DNA of 64,000 nucleotides from Noviherbaspirillum aerium (GCF_008929045.1 NZ_VFAH01000017.1:59348-123347), one strand, 5' to 3'. Counted from the stretch's first letter, positions 1-9,523 are shown. Made by a program: numbers and translations. Notes: generated by a model not told the origin, from the sequence alone.

Positions 1-129
1 TTCGCCCAGCACAGATAATGCTTCAGGGATGGAGGCAGTCAGTATCCGAATCGGTTTCATGCCTAGTTCCTGTATCGAAGCATTGAAGGTGGCTGGATTG
101 TAGTTGAACCCCGGGTGCGTTGATAGCAT
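1..129 (-). CDS. Possible partial hypothetical protein cut by the left edge
   Basis: An open frame runs leftward off the window edge. From the ATG at 127-129 it reads MLSTHPGFNYNPATFNASI and continues for 43 residues without a stop. A second in-frame ATG lies at 148-150, and the frame is open back to a stop near 220. The composition (N, P, T, I mixed evenly, no Arg/Ala excess) looks more like protein than a GC-driven shadow. I see no clear ribosome-binding site before either ATG and do not recognise the family. The C-terminal part lies outside the window. Confidence is low. Confidence 0.25.
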   Translation of the reverse strand, partial: MLSTHPGFNYNPATFNASIQELGMKPIRILTASIPEALSVLGE

Positions 130-967
130 TCGATGACGCAAGCGATACATTTGGCATGTGAAAGTACATGTTGCGTTATTGCAGGAGCTTATGGACAGGC
201 CATGGCTCGGAGATACCTCAGTTCCAGATTAACTACGAATGTACGCAAACCATGGTTGAAGAATCAGCTTATCTCTTCACCATACTGTCCACTTTACTGG
301 CGACAAGTCGTAATCCATGCCATTGAAGCCAACATCGGGCTTACGACTAATACTGCTATCTTTATAAAGAATTCGAACGGATTGGAACACAATATCGCGC
401 TTACGTTGAAATGTTCAATACAAGCTCGATAGAGCTCCGAATTTCATCCGGCGGTGTGATGTCAGTCAGTGATCCCAGTGGTCCTCGAAAAATCCCTGCG
501 AACCGATTAAGGAGCGTCACAACGCAAAAAGTGCGTCGCTATTCTGCCAAATCGGAGCAACGGAAGACTGCGGACCACTTTGTGTATCTCGAACCGCCTG
601 AAGGCGTTTTCCTGGCTCAGCACCACGCTTGACTAAGCTGAATTGTTTAAGCCCACCTCGTAGCGGTGATTTGTTGAGGAAGGAAAAACAGAAGCAATGA
701 AAGTGAAGAGACAGGTTATTGCTCCTCTCGGACACCCGCTTGCCTGGGTGAATATGTCGTTTCCGCAGAGTCCGTTCATTCATTTCATGCCTTATCTGCT
801 CAGTTCAACAAACCACCGCTATCGTGCTCGGCGTACATCCGTACGCGTGCACTCCCGACCCTCAATGCAACGGCGAACCGCTCGCGGCAGTTGGCAAATA
901 CGGCATGGACCGCCAGGAAAAATGCGGGCGGCGCTTATGGTGCGAGCCAAAGGCGCCGCGGCATCGA
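130..967. other. Region without a convincing gene
   Basis: This stretch looks clearly richer in A and T than the following genes. It holds only short frames on both strands that lack ribosome-binding sites and recognisable motifs. It could be decayed or recently acquired DNA, or simply a spacer downstream of the hemerythrin gene, whose stop is at 968. No repeat, tRNA or transposase motif was seen. Confidence 0.4.
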
Positions 968-1537
968 TCAGGCTTTCTCTGCGAGCTCGCGAAGCAGAGC
1001 ACGCCTGCGGGTAGCCATCTTCTTGCCCAGCTTCTCCATGTCTACCTTTGCCTTGCGGGCCTTTTTGAACATTTCGGTTTGTTCCTCTTCGACGTGGTGA
1101 TTGACATACTCGCCGAGGACGGTGACTTTGGCGTCGTAATAGGCGTCTGACACCGGCATCGTCTCGAGCTGCCGGATCAGATCTTTCGCACTCGCATGCT
1201 CAACCTCTGCTTCATTGATGAGATCGCCGTCATCGATCGCCTTGCGAACCGCGGGGTAGAAAATTTCTTCCTCAATCTGTGCGTGTATCGTCAGCTCGGT
1301 ACAGATGCGCTGAACGAGTGCCTGCTTGTCGGCTTCGCTGCCTTTTTCCTTGAGCTTTTCAAAATCCTTGAAAAGCTTCTTTACTGCTTTATGGTCGTCT
1401 TTAAGTAAGCCGATCGCGTCAGGCACTTTGACTGGCTTGGCGGCCTTGGCCGGTGTCTTGGTGGCAGCCTTGGATGCCGTCCTGGTTCTTGCGGTAGCCG
1501 ATGTAGTCGATGGGTTCGATGTAGCCGTTGCGCGCAT
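968..1537 (-). CDS. Hemerythrin HHE-domain protein with histone H1-like N-terminal tail
   Basis: Predicted cytoplasmic di-iron four-helix protein of 189 residues. Residues 1-40 are an Ala/Thr/Lys/Pro-rich, probably disordered tail (…KAATKTPAKAAKPVK…) resembling bacterial histone H1-like or AlgP tails. From residue 44 the hemerythrin-type bundle follows, with the expected metal ligands: His in DDHK near residue 49, IHAQIEEEIFYP, EHASAKDL, and NHHVEEEQTEMF. Such proteins bind oxygen, NO or iron, or sense oxidative stress. The start at 1537 is chosen because GGGAG lies eight bases upstream; the frame extends further but without support. The gene stands alone, tail to tail with nothing, and upstream of an orphan kinase on the same strand. 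The family is clear; the ligand and role are not. Confidence 0.85.
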   Translation of the reverse strand: MRATATSNPSTTSATARTRTASKAATKTPAKAAKPVKVPDAIGLLKDDHKAVKKLFKDFEKLKEKGSEADKQALVQRICTELTIHAQIEEEIFYPAVRKAIDDGDLINEAEVEHASAKDLIRQLETMPVSDAYYDAKVTVLGEYVNHHVEEEQTEMFKKARKAKVDMEKLGKKMATRRRALLRELAEKA

Positions 1538-1748
1538 TGTTGTTCTCCCGGTCTGGTTTAATGTAGTAGGACAGACAATCTTAATACCGCGCAATATCCA
1601 GGATATCGAATGACGCAAACTTTGCGTGCGTCCATGCCAGCTCGGCGTCATGTATGAAGAATCCTTTGACCTGCATCATCAACCCGAGACTGGCTTCAGT
1701 TTCATCCGCGATATTTGCATCTGTTATTCAAGCGCCACGGAAGAGTTG

Positions 1749-3584
1749 TTAAGGTTGGTCCCTTGGCAATGCCTTTTTCAGATCAGGAAGCTGTTTATCG
1801 GCAAGCGGGCACCGGGGGAGGAAGATGGTCACGGTCGTTCCCACTCCCTGTGTTGAATCGATTCGAATATCTCCCAGGGATTCCTTGACGAAGGCGTACA
1901 CCATTGGCAATCCGAGTCCAGTTCCCTGCCCCGCCGGTTTCGTTGTAAAGAACGGGTCGAACGCCCGGGAGAGCGTTTCCGGCGACATTCCGGTCCCCGT
2001 ATCGATGACACGCAGTACAGCATACTGACCGGCGGCGATGGTATGGTGCTCGTCAAACTCCGCAGGCCGCAATTCCACGTTTTCGGTCTCCAGGCTGAGC
2101 ACCCCGCTGTGAGCCATTGCGTCCCGTGCATTGATTGCCAGGTTCAGAAGCAAGGTATCCAGCTGATTCGGGTCACATGAGATGTCCCACAAATCCTCTG
2201 CCAGTTCCGTGCGCACCGCAATTCGTACACCCACCGCATTGGCAATCAAAGGCTGCATGATAATGATGCGATCATTGAAGTTGGTCCTGCTTACTGTCGG
2301 CACTTCACGTCGCGAAAACATCAGTAAGCGCCTGGTGATGGCGGTTGCCGTGCCGGCGATTGACTGTGCAGCATTCATTGATCGTGATACCGCATCAAGA
2401 CGCCCCTGTTCCAGATGCACGCGCATCATCTCAAGATTGCCAATGACGCCGCTAAGCAGATTATTGAAATCATGAGCGATGCCGCCAGCCAGCTGTCCGA
2501 GCGCTTCCATCTTCTGTCCCTGACGCAACGCCGCTTCGGCGCGCTCGCGCCGCCGGATCTCGGATTCAAGCACGCTGGCCGTGTTCTGCCATCGCGTCAG
2601 CGCAATATGCTGGAGTTGAACACGTCTTGCGACAAGGCCCCAGAGGCCGATCAATGCCATCGTCATAAAGACGGTAATCAGCAGTCCGGGCAACATGTCG
2701 GCCCGCCATTTATTCCAGACCACTTTTCGTTCGATACTGTAGCTGATGAAAAGCGGGTAGTCCTTCACCTGTGCATAGGCATTGATGCGTTCAACCTGGT
2801 CAACCTGAGATATCGCTGTATAGATGCCATGAGAAGACTTGCGGATATGGCTTAGAAATGGACCGTTCACGTCAAGTTTTGCGGGATTGTTCGCCGCCGG
2901 ATAGCGGGTCAGCAGCATGCCGTCCCCACGCACCATGGGCACCAGATAGCCTTCCGAAGGCACGAACTGTCTCCAGAATTCCGTAAAATACCGGACCGGG
3001 ACGCTGACGAAGACGATGCCGTCAAACTGGCCCTTCGCGTCATGCTTCGGAATGCTGATCGTGAACCCGGACTCACTGGCCAACCGGCCAGGCTCGGGCT
3101 CGCTAAAGAAAATCCCTTGAACAATACGGTTTTTATGGGCGGTGAAGTACTCGCGCTCAGCTATCGAGACACCCGGCTGTCGGCCATGGTTGCTCATTTG
3201 TATTTGGCCGGCGCCATCCACCAGACCGACCGCTGAAAGCTGCGGAAATTTGTTAACCAGTTGGGCAAGCGTTCTTTCCAGGCGGATATCCGAAGCGATC
3301 TCGTGCCACGGCTGCTGATCCGCCAATGCTGCTACCTGATGAAGGATCAGGATATGCGTCTCCAGCACATTGGCCGCATGCTCCTGAAGCGCAATCACGG
3401 AACGCTGTGCGGTGTTTTCCGTCTCCCGCATGACGGAACCGTAGTGATACCAGCTAAACCAGGCTGTTAAAAGCCAGGGCAGAACCAGCGATAAGGCCAG
3501 CAACGCAAGAAGTGGCGGAGAGATGTTCCGTAAGAACGAGCGTGTATGACTATCTTTCGGCTCCTCTGCTCGGTCTGGGTACAA
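1749..3584 (-). CDS. Membrane sensor histidine kinase (orphan, TTG start)
   Basis: Predicted inner-membrane sensor kinase of 611 residues. An N-terminal transmembrane helix (about 23-45) and a second near 300-320 flank a periplasmic PDC/dCache-like sensor domain containing the typical AEREYF…IVQGIFFS segment. A short coiled coil leads to a HisKA domain with GGIAHDFNNLL (phospho-accepting His), and a HATPase domain with NLAINARDAM (N box), DTGTGM (G1), FDPFFTTK (F box) and GQGTGLGL (G2). There is no receiver domain at the C-terminus and no response regulator gene beside it, so its partner must be encoded elsewhere. No ATG lies before the first helix; a TTG at 3584 preceded by AGGATGAGAG is the likely start. 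The ligand is unknown. Confidence 0.85.
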   Translation of the reverse strand: MYPDRAEEPKDSHTRSFLRNISPPLLALLALSLVLPWLLTAWFSWYHYGSVMRETENTAQRSVIALQEHAANVLETHILILHQVAALADQQPWHEIASDIRLERTLAQLVNKFPQLSAVGLVDGAGQIQMSNHGRQPGVSIAEREYFTAHKNRIVQGIFFSEPEPGRLASESGFTISIPKHDAKGQFDGIVFVSVPVRYFTEFWRQFVPSEGYLVPMVRGDGMLLTRYPAANNPAKLDVNGPFLSHIRKSSHGIYTAISQVDQVERINAYAQVKDYPLFISYSIERKVVWNKWRADMLPGLLITVFMTMALIGLWGLVARRVQLQHIALTRWQNTASVLESEIRRRERAEAALRQGQKMEALGQLAGGIAHDFNNLLSGVIGNLEMMRVHLEQGRLDAVSRSMNAAQSIAGTATAITRRLLMFSRREVPTVSRTNFNDRIIIMQPLIANAVGVRIAVRTELAEDLWDISCDPNQLDTLLLNLAINARDAMAHSGVLSLETENVELRPAEFDEHHTIAAGQYAVLRVIDTGTGMSPETLSRAFDPFFTTKPAGQGTGLGLPMVYAFVKESLGDIRIDSTQGVGTTVTIFLPRCPLADKQLPDLKKALPRDQP

Positions 3585-4205
3585 TTTTCTCTCATCCTGT
3601 CGGGAAAAGTCTTGTTACTTCCGCCCCTTCGGCAACATGGCACGTTCTTGCAGCAAGGGCAACTGTGTCAATACACGAACCGGTTTATCAAAAGAGAATG
3701 AGTTCCACTGGAAGGTTACAAGATACCTTATAAAAAAATATAACGCCAGCAAGCTTCAATGGCTTCGTTTAGTGTTCAAACGCCTGCTCACCACCTGAAA
3801 CATGAGATTTGGCGGCACGGTTCTTCTGGCATTAATGAAGGATTCATTACGGACGGGGTGATATATGGATGCCGCCATCCGGTTGATGCTGCTCACGAAC
3901 TGGCCAGTATCGCAGTATCCCAGTATCCAATGGCAGAAGGAAAACACTTATGGACGAATCCATTTTTCCAAAGCCCGTGAAATCACAAATCTCACATTGA
4001 ATATGCTGCCGCATATTTGCCCGCGCATCACTGAATCAATCCGCTTCTGCGGTTAGTGTTACACTTGTCCCCGCGTTGGTTCTCCTATCAGCCTGTTTGT
4101 CGACGCTCGCGATCAGATCCTCTTTCCGCGTTTCATTCCCTTAAGCGATTCCGCCTAGACTGGTTCGTGCCTTTGCACGCAGGTAGATTCTTGGAGCAAT
4201 TCCCT
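3585..4205. other. Intergenic region with divergent promoters
   Basis: About 620 bases separate the sensor-kinase start (minus strand) from the RhlE start (plus strand). The interval must hold both promoters. An A/T-rich segment at about 3720-3745 is the most promoter-like part. Short frames inside it (for example 3759-3980) lack ribosome-binding sites and family motifs. The long untranslated leader before RhlE would fit the temperature-regulated leaders known for RNA-helicase genes, but I cannot demonstrate such a structure. Confidence 0.4.
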
Positions 4206-5519
4206 ATGCATTTCACTGAACTCGGCTTGTCCGCCGACATTTTGCGCGCCATTTCCGAACAAGGCTACAGCACGCCTACCCCTATTCAGGCACAGGCGAT
4301 TCCCGTCGTGCTTGAAGGGCATGACTTGATGGCCGCTGCCCAGACCGGCACCGGCAAGACTGCCGGCTTTACCTTGCCTGTCCTGCAACTGCTCAGCAGC
4401 CGCAGCAACTCCGCGCACACCAAGCCCCGCGTTCTGGTACTGACCCCGACACGCGAACTCGCTGCCCAGGTCGAGGACAGCGTTCGAACCTACGGCAAGT
4501 ATCTGCCGCTTAAATCCGCCGTGATTTACGGCGGCGTCGGCATGGTGCCGCAAACCAGGGCTTTGCGTTCTGGCGTCGACATCATCGTCGCCACGCCGGG
4601 TCGCCTGCTCGATCACGTCAATCAAGGCAACGTCGATCTGTCCGGCATTGAAATTTTCATTCTGGATGAAGCCGACCGCATGCTCGACATGGGCTTCATT
4701 CACGATATCCGCCGCGTCGTTGCCCGGCTGCCGAAGAAGAAACAGACCCTGATGTTTTCCGCGACGTTTTCCGACGAGATTCGCGCCCTCGCGTCAAGCT
4801 ATCTTCACAATCCGCAACGGATCGAAGTGGCGCGACGTAATGCGGCGGCCGATATGGTCACGCAAAGCGTCTATCACGTGGACAAGGCAAGGAAACGCGA
4901 TCTGCTCGTTAAACTGATCGACGACAACGGATGGCACCAGGTGCTGGTGTTTGCGCGCACGAAGCACGGCGCCAATGCCCTGGCCGAAAAACTTGACAAG
5001 GCAGGCATCCGCTCCTCGGCAATCCACGGCAACAAGAGCCAGGGTGCGCGCACCCGAGCGCTGGCCGATTTCAAGAGTTTGAAGCTGCACGTGCTCGTCG
5101 CGACAGACATTGCCGCACGCGGCATCGACATCGACATGCTGCCGCACGTGGTCAACTATGAATTGCCCAACGTGCCGGAAGATTATGTGCACCGTATCGG
5201 ACGTACCGGACGTGCCGGCAGCGTTGGCCAGGCGGTCTCGCTTGTATGCGTGGACGAGCACAAGCTGTTGCGGGATATCGAGCGCTTGCTCAAGCGAGAG
5301 ATTGAAGTCAAAACCTTGCCCGGCTTCGAGGTTGATCCACGGATCAAGGCTGAGCCGATCGAGAATGGGCGCCACAGCCAGGCGCCGCGCAACGCGGCGC
5401 GTACCGGCCAGCACAAGCCGCAACAACGCGGGCCACAAACCGGCAGGCCCGCACCCGTCACCTCCGGACAGCGACGCCATACGGACCGTGCCGGCAATCC
5501 GCGGAGCCGGATTGATTGA
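4206..5519 (+). CDS. rhlE: DEAD-box ATP-dependent RNA helicase RhlE
   Basis: Cytoplasmic RNA helicase of 437 residues that unwinds RNA duplexes in ribosome assembly and mRNA decay. All superfamily 2 motifs are visible in order: the Q motif ([11 protein letters not shown]), motif I AQTGTGKT, Ia [12 protein letters not shown], motif II DEAD followed by RMLDMGF, motif [24 protein letters not shown], and motif [13 protein letters not shown] basic, Gln/Arg/Pro-rich tail of about 60 residues follows, typical of RhlE and used for RNA binding. The start at 4206 is chosen because MHFTELGLS matches the family start and a GGAGC lies about nine bases upstream; the open frame begins earlier at 4056. A RIO-type kinase gene follows after 57 bases. 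Confidence 0.93.
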   Translation: MHFTELGLSADILRAISEQGYSTPTPIQAQAIPVVLEGHDLMAAAQTGTGKTAGFTLPVLQLLSSRSNSAHTKPRVLVLTPTRELAAQVEDSVRTYGKYLPLKSAVIYGGVGMVPQTRALRSGVDIIVATPGRLLDHVNQGNVDLSGIEIFILDEADRMLDMGFIHDIRRVVARLPKKKQTLMFSATFSDEIRALASSYLHNPQRIEVARRNAAADMVTQSVYHVDKARKRDLLVKLIDDNGWHQVLVFARTKHGANALAEKLDKAGIRSSAIHGNKSQGARTRALADFKSLKLHVLVATDIAARGIDIDMLPHVVNYELPNVPEDYVHRIGRTGRAGSVGQAVSLVCVDEHKLLRDIERLLKREIEVKTLPGFEVDPRIKAEPIENGRHSQAPRNAARTGQHKPQQRGPQTGRPAPVTSGQRRHTDRAGNPRSRID

Positions 5520-5576
5520 GGTGCGCCTTTATCCTCGCTACGCCTTGCGAAGGCTGGGGCCTGATCGGCGGTCGCC

Positions 5577-6425
5577 ATGAAGACACCAAAAAGAATCCAG
5601 CCCTTGATTGAGGAAGGCTTGGTCGACGAGGTGTTGCGTCAGCTAAGGAGCGGCAAGGAAGCGACTGTTTATGTCGTACGTTGCGGAGACGAGATCCGAT
5701 GCGCAAAGGTATATAAGGAGGCGACGCAACGCAGCTTCCATCAAGCGGTGGCGTATCAGGAAGGCCGGCGCGTGAAGAACAGCCGGCAAGCGCGGGCGAT
5801 GGAAAAAGGGTCGCGATACGGGCGCAAGATGGCGGAAGAGGTTTGGCAGAACGCCGAAGTGGATGCCTTGTATCGGTTGGCTTCTGCAGGCGTACGCGTG
5901 CCCGCGCCTTATATCTGCTTTGAAGGTGTGCTGTTGATGGAGCTGGTGACGGATGCGGATGGCAACGCCGCTCCGCGCCTCAGTGATGTGGAGCTGGACC
6001 GTGAGGGCGCATTAAGCCTGCATGCAATGTTGTTGCGACAGGTCGTGTTGATGCTTCGCGCCGGCGTCATTCACGGCGATCTCTCCGAATACAACATCCT
6101 TGTCGATGCGAATGGCCCGGTGATTATCGATTTGCCCCAGGCAATCGACGCGGCTTCCAGCAGCGTTGCATTGGCAATGCTGGAACGTGACGTAAGTTGC
6201 CTCTCGGGTTTCTTCGGCAATTTTGCGCCCGAGCTGCTGTCGAGTCAGTACGGAAAGGAAATCTGGAATTTGTTTCAGGCCGGCTTGCTGACACCAGACA
6301 GTCCGCTCACGGGGCAGGTCGCGGCGCCTGAACGGCCTGCGGATGTCGAGGCGGTGATCCGCGAGATCGAGCTGGCGCGGCAGGAGGAGGAACATGCGGC
6401 TTATTCCATGGCGAAGCTTGGATGA
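5577..6425 (+). CDS. RIO1-like serine/threonine protein kinase
   Basis: Predicted atypical protein kinase of 282 residues. Kinase signatures of the RIO family are intact: a nucleotide-binding segment with SGKEATVYVV (about 25-34), the ATP-anchoring Lys in CAKVYK (about 44), the catalytic loop HGDLSEYN (166-173) and the metal-binding IIDLPQAID (183-191), which replaces DFG. RIO1/2 proteins act in small-subunit ribosome maturation in eukaryotes and archaea; bacterial homologues are poorly characterised. It lies 57 bases behind the RhlE helicase on the same strand and may be co-transcribed, which would fit a ribosome-related role, but this is inference. The ribosome-binding site is weak. Confidence 0.85.
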   Translation: MKTPKRIQPLIEEGLVDEVLRQLRSGKEATVYVVRCGDEIRCAKVYKEATQRSFHQAVAYQEGRRVKNSRQARAMEKGSRYGRKMAEEVWQNAEVDALYRLASAGVRVPAPYICFEGVLLMELVTDADGNAAPRLSDVELDREGALSLHAMLLRQVVLMLRAGVIHGDLSEYNILVDANGPVIIDLPQAIDAASSSVALAMLERDVSCLSGFFGNFAPELLSSQYGKEIWNLFQAGLLTPDSPLTGQVAAPERPADVEAVIREIELARQEEEHAAYSMAKLG

Positions 6426-6701
6426 ATCAGTGGCCAGCATCGGCGACGATGCCGGCGCACCCGCAGGCACCGGCTTCAACCTCGACCAGCCCGCAACCGA
6501 AACAATTTCTGAACGGAACATCAACCAGAAACCTTCGGCATCCCTGCGGGGCGGCGACGGCATTCGTCGAACACTGCGCCTGTGCGGGAGTTTGATTCTC
6601 TGAAACATCCGCACTTTTGCGAAAGCTTGAGTGTGGTTCACATTATTTGTGCGGGATTGCAGGGAGGCTATACAATTGCCTGCCAACCATTGCAGAACCG
6701 C

Positions 6702-7202
6702 ATGAAACGCCTCCTTCCCCTGCTCGCCCTTATTCTTTCCATTACCCTGGCCGGTTGCGGTACTGCCCCTACCGCTCCCAAAGGGCGCATCGGCCCCAAC
6801 ACCTTCCAGAATGAACCCGAGGCTTCTCCGGCGGCGCGCGAAGTTGCCATGTACGCCTTGATGCTTTTAAATACCGGATACCGCTTCGGCGGCAAGAATC
6901 CGGAGGCCGGGCTGGACTGTTCGGGCATGGTGACCTACGTATACCGCGAAGCGCTGGGCATGTCCCTGGCGGGAAACGCCGCCATGCTCGCCCGCGAGGG
7001 CCGGGAAACCGCAATAGACCAGCTTCGGCCCGGCGACCTGGTGTTCTTCAACACCTTGGGCCGACCGTTTTCCCATGTGGGTATCTACCTTGGCAAGGGC
7101 GAATTCATCCATGCGCCCAACGCGCGGGGCCGGGTGCGGGTGGACAAGCTCACCAACCGGTATTGGTCAGAGCGATTCGAAGTAGCCAGGACATTGCTGT
7201 AA
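6702..7202 (+). CDS. NlpC/P60-family lipoprotein, cell-wall endopeptidase
   Basis: Predicted outer-membrane-anchored cysteine peptidase of 166 residues that cuts peptide cross-links of murein. The N-terminus has a lipoprotein signal with lipobox LAGC (Cys19). The NlpC/P60 catalytic set is complete: Cys73 in LDCSGM, His125 in SHVGIY, and the polar third residue His137 in FIHAPN. This is the size of the Spr (MepS)/NlpC group with a single catalytic domain. The ATG at 6702 begins a perfect signal peptide; the open frame upstream is not supported. The next gene begins 5 bases after its stop and is probably co-transcribed. Confidence 0.9.
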   Translation: MKRLLPLLALILSITLAGCGTAPTAPKGRIGPNTFQNEPEASPAAREVAMYALMLLNTGYRFGGKNPEAGLDCSGMVTYVYREALGMSLAGNAAMLAREGRETAIDQLRPGDLVFFNTLGRPFSHVGIYLGKGEFIHAPNARGRVRVDKLTNRYWSERFEVARTLL

Positions 7203-7207
7203 GCGTC

Positions 7208-7756
7208 ATGAAACTCAGGAAAATTGCGGTTGCCGTTGCGTTGCTCGGGCTGGTGCTGGTGACGGCCAGCTATTTCAGCCCGCACTGGACGGTCTACCGC
7301 ATGCGCGTGGCGATTGAAAAGCGCGATTACAAGACTTTTTCTTCCTATGCCGACTTTCCTGCCCTGCGGGACAGTTTCCGAAGCCAGCTGCTGGCGGGTG
7401 GCGCCGGACCGGGCATCAATCCGCATTCCGCCGACAATGTGCTGAAACGACTCGGACAGGAAATCGGCGGACTCGTCATGGGTCCGATGATCGATGCGGC
7501 GGTGGGGCCGGCCGGCGTCATGGAAATGCTGAACAGCGGCGTGCCGGGAATTACGCAAACCGTCATCAAGAGCACGATCACCCAGGTGCCGGCGGCCGGC
7601 GAAGCCATGCCCTCAATGAACATCGCCTATCAGGGATGGAGCCGCGTGGCCTTTCGGGGCGACGGCGCGCTGGAAAAGGACGGCAGCTTCATACTGGTAC
7701 GCTCAGGATTCTGGAGCTGGAGGCTCGCCGAGGTCGTGCTGCCGCGCCAGCCTTGA
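7208..7756 (+). CDS. DUF2939 family protein
   Basis: Protein of 182 residues with one N-terminal hydrophobic segment (about 5-22), probably a membrane anchor or signal, followed by a periplasmic domain. The pattern SPHWTVYRMRVAIEKRDYKTFSSYADFPALRDSF is characteristic of DUF2939, a family without known function. The C-terminus carries a Trp-rich strand (GFWSWRLAEVVLP) typical of the family. It begins five bases behind the NlpC/P60 lipoprotein gene, so the pair probably forms an operon linked to the envelope. Start chosen at the ATG at 7208; the frame extends to a TTG inside the upstream gene without support. Confidence 0.75.
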   Translation: MKLRKIAVAVALLGLVLVTASYFSPHWTVYRMRVAIEKRDYKTFSSYADFPALRDSFRSQLLAGGAGPGINPHSADNVLKRLGQEIGGLVMGPMIDAAVGPAGVMEMLNSGVPGITQTVIKSTITQVPAAGEAMPSMNIAYQGWSRVAFRGDGALEKDGSFILVRSGFWSWRLAEVVLPRQP

Positions 7757-7894
7757 AACGGAAAAACTCGGGCTTCCAGGCATGCCGGTGCCGCCCCATG
7801 ACGCGGCCTCCTCGCTCATGCCCTGGATCCTGCATGTCCAACGTCTCGCATCAGACGTCGTATACTGTCATGCACTCCTTTGCATTCCGACAAG

Positions 7895-9013
7895 ATGAAA
7901 TCAGCCATCCTCACCTCGGCGCTCCTGGCCGTGCTGGCCACGACTGCCTGTACCAACATCAATCCGCACTATGATCCCGCGAAGCCGCATCATACGGTGG
8001 AAGGCTTCAAAAACAATTACCCTCCGAATCCTGCCTATCAGCGCCCGGCGACCGGCTTCATCGAAGGCTGGGTCGCAAGGATCAAGAACTGGACGAGCCC
8101 GAGCAATGCCCGCGATCCGGCCGCGCCGATTGTCGGCGTGACGCCGGATCTGAACTTCGTTCATAGCAATCGCAGCGAGCCGGCCCTGACCTGGATAGGA
8201 CATGCGACCTTCCTGTATCAGACCGGCACCGGCCTCAATGTGCTTACGGATCCCGTGTTCGACGAGCGCGCATCGCCGATAGGCTTTGCAGGCCCGAAAC
8301 GGCATCAGCCACCCGGAGTGGCGCTTTCCGCCCTGCCCCATATCGATGTCGTGATGATCAGTCACTCTCACTACGATCATCTGTCGGTCGACTCGCTGCG
8401 CGCACTCTACCGGCAGAAAGGCGGACCGCCCATGATGCTGGCGCCGCTTGGCGTCGACCTCTGGCTGGAAAAGTATATTACCGGCGGCGACCGGTCGAGG
8501 ATCGTCAAGATGGATTGGTGGGACAAAACCTCGGTACGCGGAATGGAAGTCCATTTCCTTCCGGTCCATCACTGGTCTTCCCGTACCCCCTGGGACCGCG
8601 ACGAAAGCCTGTGGGGCGCGTTCGCGATCAAAACGCCGAAGGCGTCCTTTTTCTTTTCGGGCGATCTGGGGTATTCAAAAGACATCGGGGATATCGCCGC
8701 GCGATTCGACGGTTTCGATCTTGCCGCCATCGGCATCGGCGCCTATCAGCCGATCTGGTACCGGAACTCTCATGTCAGCCCGGACGAGGCCGTCAGGATC
8801 CACCGCGAACTCAAGATCCGGCGCAGCATAGGCATGCATTGGGGAACCTTCCCCATGGGGCAGGAAAGGCTTGATCAGGCTCCCGTCGACCTTGCGCAGG
8901 CGCGCCGCGACCAGGACATTGCGGAAGACGAATTCTTCGTCCTCCGGCATGGCGAAACCTTTCTGCCGGCGTCGAACACCAGGCGCCACGGCGAACAGCG
9001 CAACCCGTCGTGA
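7895..9013 (+). CDS. Metallo-beta-lactamase-fold lipoprotein (NAPE-PLD/UlaG-like)
   Basis: Predicted lipid-anchored metal-dependent hydrolase of 372 residues. The signal peptide ends at the lipobox TTAC (Cys19). The MBL core begins at WIGHATFLY and includes the dinuclear metal motif SHSHYDHL (His157, His159, Asp161, His162), a later metal-binding His in PVHHWSSR, FSGDLGY and a terminal MHWGTFP. This order and the phrase FDERASPIGFAGPKR match the family containing N-acyl-phosphatidylethanolamine phospholipase D and its bacterial relatives, so a phosphodiester or lipid substrate is plausible but unproven. The ATG at 7895 starts the signal peptide. A weak dyad at 9032-9059 follows the stop. Confidence 0.85.
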   Translation: MKSAILTSALLAVLATTACTNINPHYDPAKPHHTVEGFKNNYPPNPAYQRPATGFIEGWVARIKNWTSPSNARDPAAPIVGVTPDLNFVHSNRSEPALTWIGHATFLYQTGTGLNVLTDPVFDERASPIGFAGPKRHQPPGVALSALPHIDVVMISHSHYDHLSVDSLRALYRQKGGPPMMLAPLGVDLWLEKYITGGDRSRIVKMDWWDKTSVRGMEVHFLPVHHWSSRTPWDRDESLWGAFAIKTPKASFFFSGDLGYSKDIGDIAARFDGFDLAAIGIGAYQPIWYRNSHVSPDEAVRIHRELKIRRSIGMHWGTFPMGQERLDQAPVDLAQARRDQDIAEDEFFVLRHGETFLPASNTRRHGEQRNPS

Positions 9014-9031
9014 TAATGCGGGATCAATGAG

Positions 9032-9059
9032 ATGAGCGGATGAGGGGCATCGCGCTCAT
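9032..9059. terminator. Dyad between convergent genes, possible terminator
   Basis: ATGAGCG (9032-9038) and CGCTCAT (9053-9059) form a seven-base-pair stem with a 14-base loop, between the convergent MBL-fold and FKBP genes. A short run TTTGCTCT follows on the plus strand. The position fits a terminator, but the stem is short. Confidence 0.35.
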
Positions 9060-9118
9060 TTGCTCTGCTTCCCTCCCTGTTCATTGTGGCGCCCTGCCGC
9101 GCAGTTCCGCGCAAGCCG

Positions 9119-9523
9119 CTACTGGATCGCGATCAGTTCAACCTCGAAGTTGAGGTCGCTGTTCGGCGGGATCACGCCGCCCGCGCCACGTGAGCCATAT
9201 GCGGTCTTGGCGGGACAAAAGAGCTTCGCTTTTTCCCCCACGTTCAGCTTTTGAACGCCTTGCGTCCAGCATGGAATTACGCCGGACAGGGGGAAGGTGG
9301 CCGGCTCCCCGCGCTTGTAGGAACTGTCGAATTCCGTGCCGTTTTGCAGCGTTCCGCGGTAATGCACCTTGACGACGTCCGAGGCCTTCGGACTCGCTCC
9401 TTTGGCGGTCTTGATCTTCTGGACCTTGACGCCGGACTCCAGCGTTTCAACGGGTGCATCCGCTGCAGTCGCGGCGCCGGCCGCGATGGACAGAACAGCA
9501 AGCAGCATAGAAATTGTCTTCAT
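9119..9523 (-). CDS. FKBP-type peptidyl-prolyl cis-trans isomerase, exported
   Basis: Periplasmic proline isomerase of 134 residues. Residues 1-20 form a signal peptide (cleavage near AATA/AD). The remainder is one FKBP domain with VKVHYRGTLQNGTEFDSSYKRG, FPLSGVIPCW, GEKAKLFCP, YGSRGAGGVIPPNSDLNFEVELI, that is, the usual active-site residues (Tyr, Phe/Asp pair, Val-Ile, Trp). Two unusual Cys residues (in VIPCW and LFCP) might pair. A GGAAT lies about eight bases before the ATG at 9523. It stands alone and converges with the MBL-fold gene. Confidence 0.9.
   Translation of the reverse strand: MKTISMLLAVLSIAAGAATAADAPVETLESGVKVQKIKTAKGASPKASDVVKVHYRGTLQNGTEFDSSYKRGEPATFPLSGVIPCWTQGVQKLNVGEKAKLFCPAKTAYGSRGAGGVIPPNSDLNFEVELIAIQ

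Noticed and set aside
3638..3652. Sigma-54-like TGGCAC…TTGCA upstream of rhlE
   Set aside because: GG and GC are nine bases apart, one short of the required ten.
3759..3980. Small gene of 73 codons upstream of rhlE
   Set aside because: There is no ribosome-binding site and the composition does not look coding.
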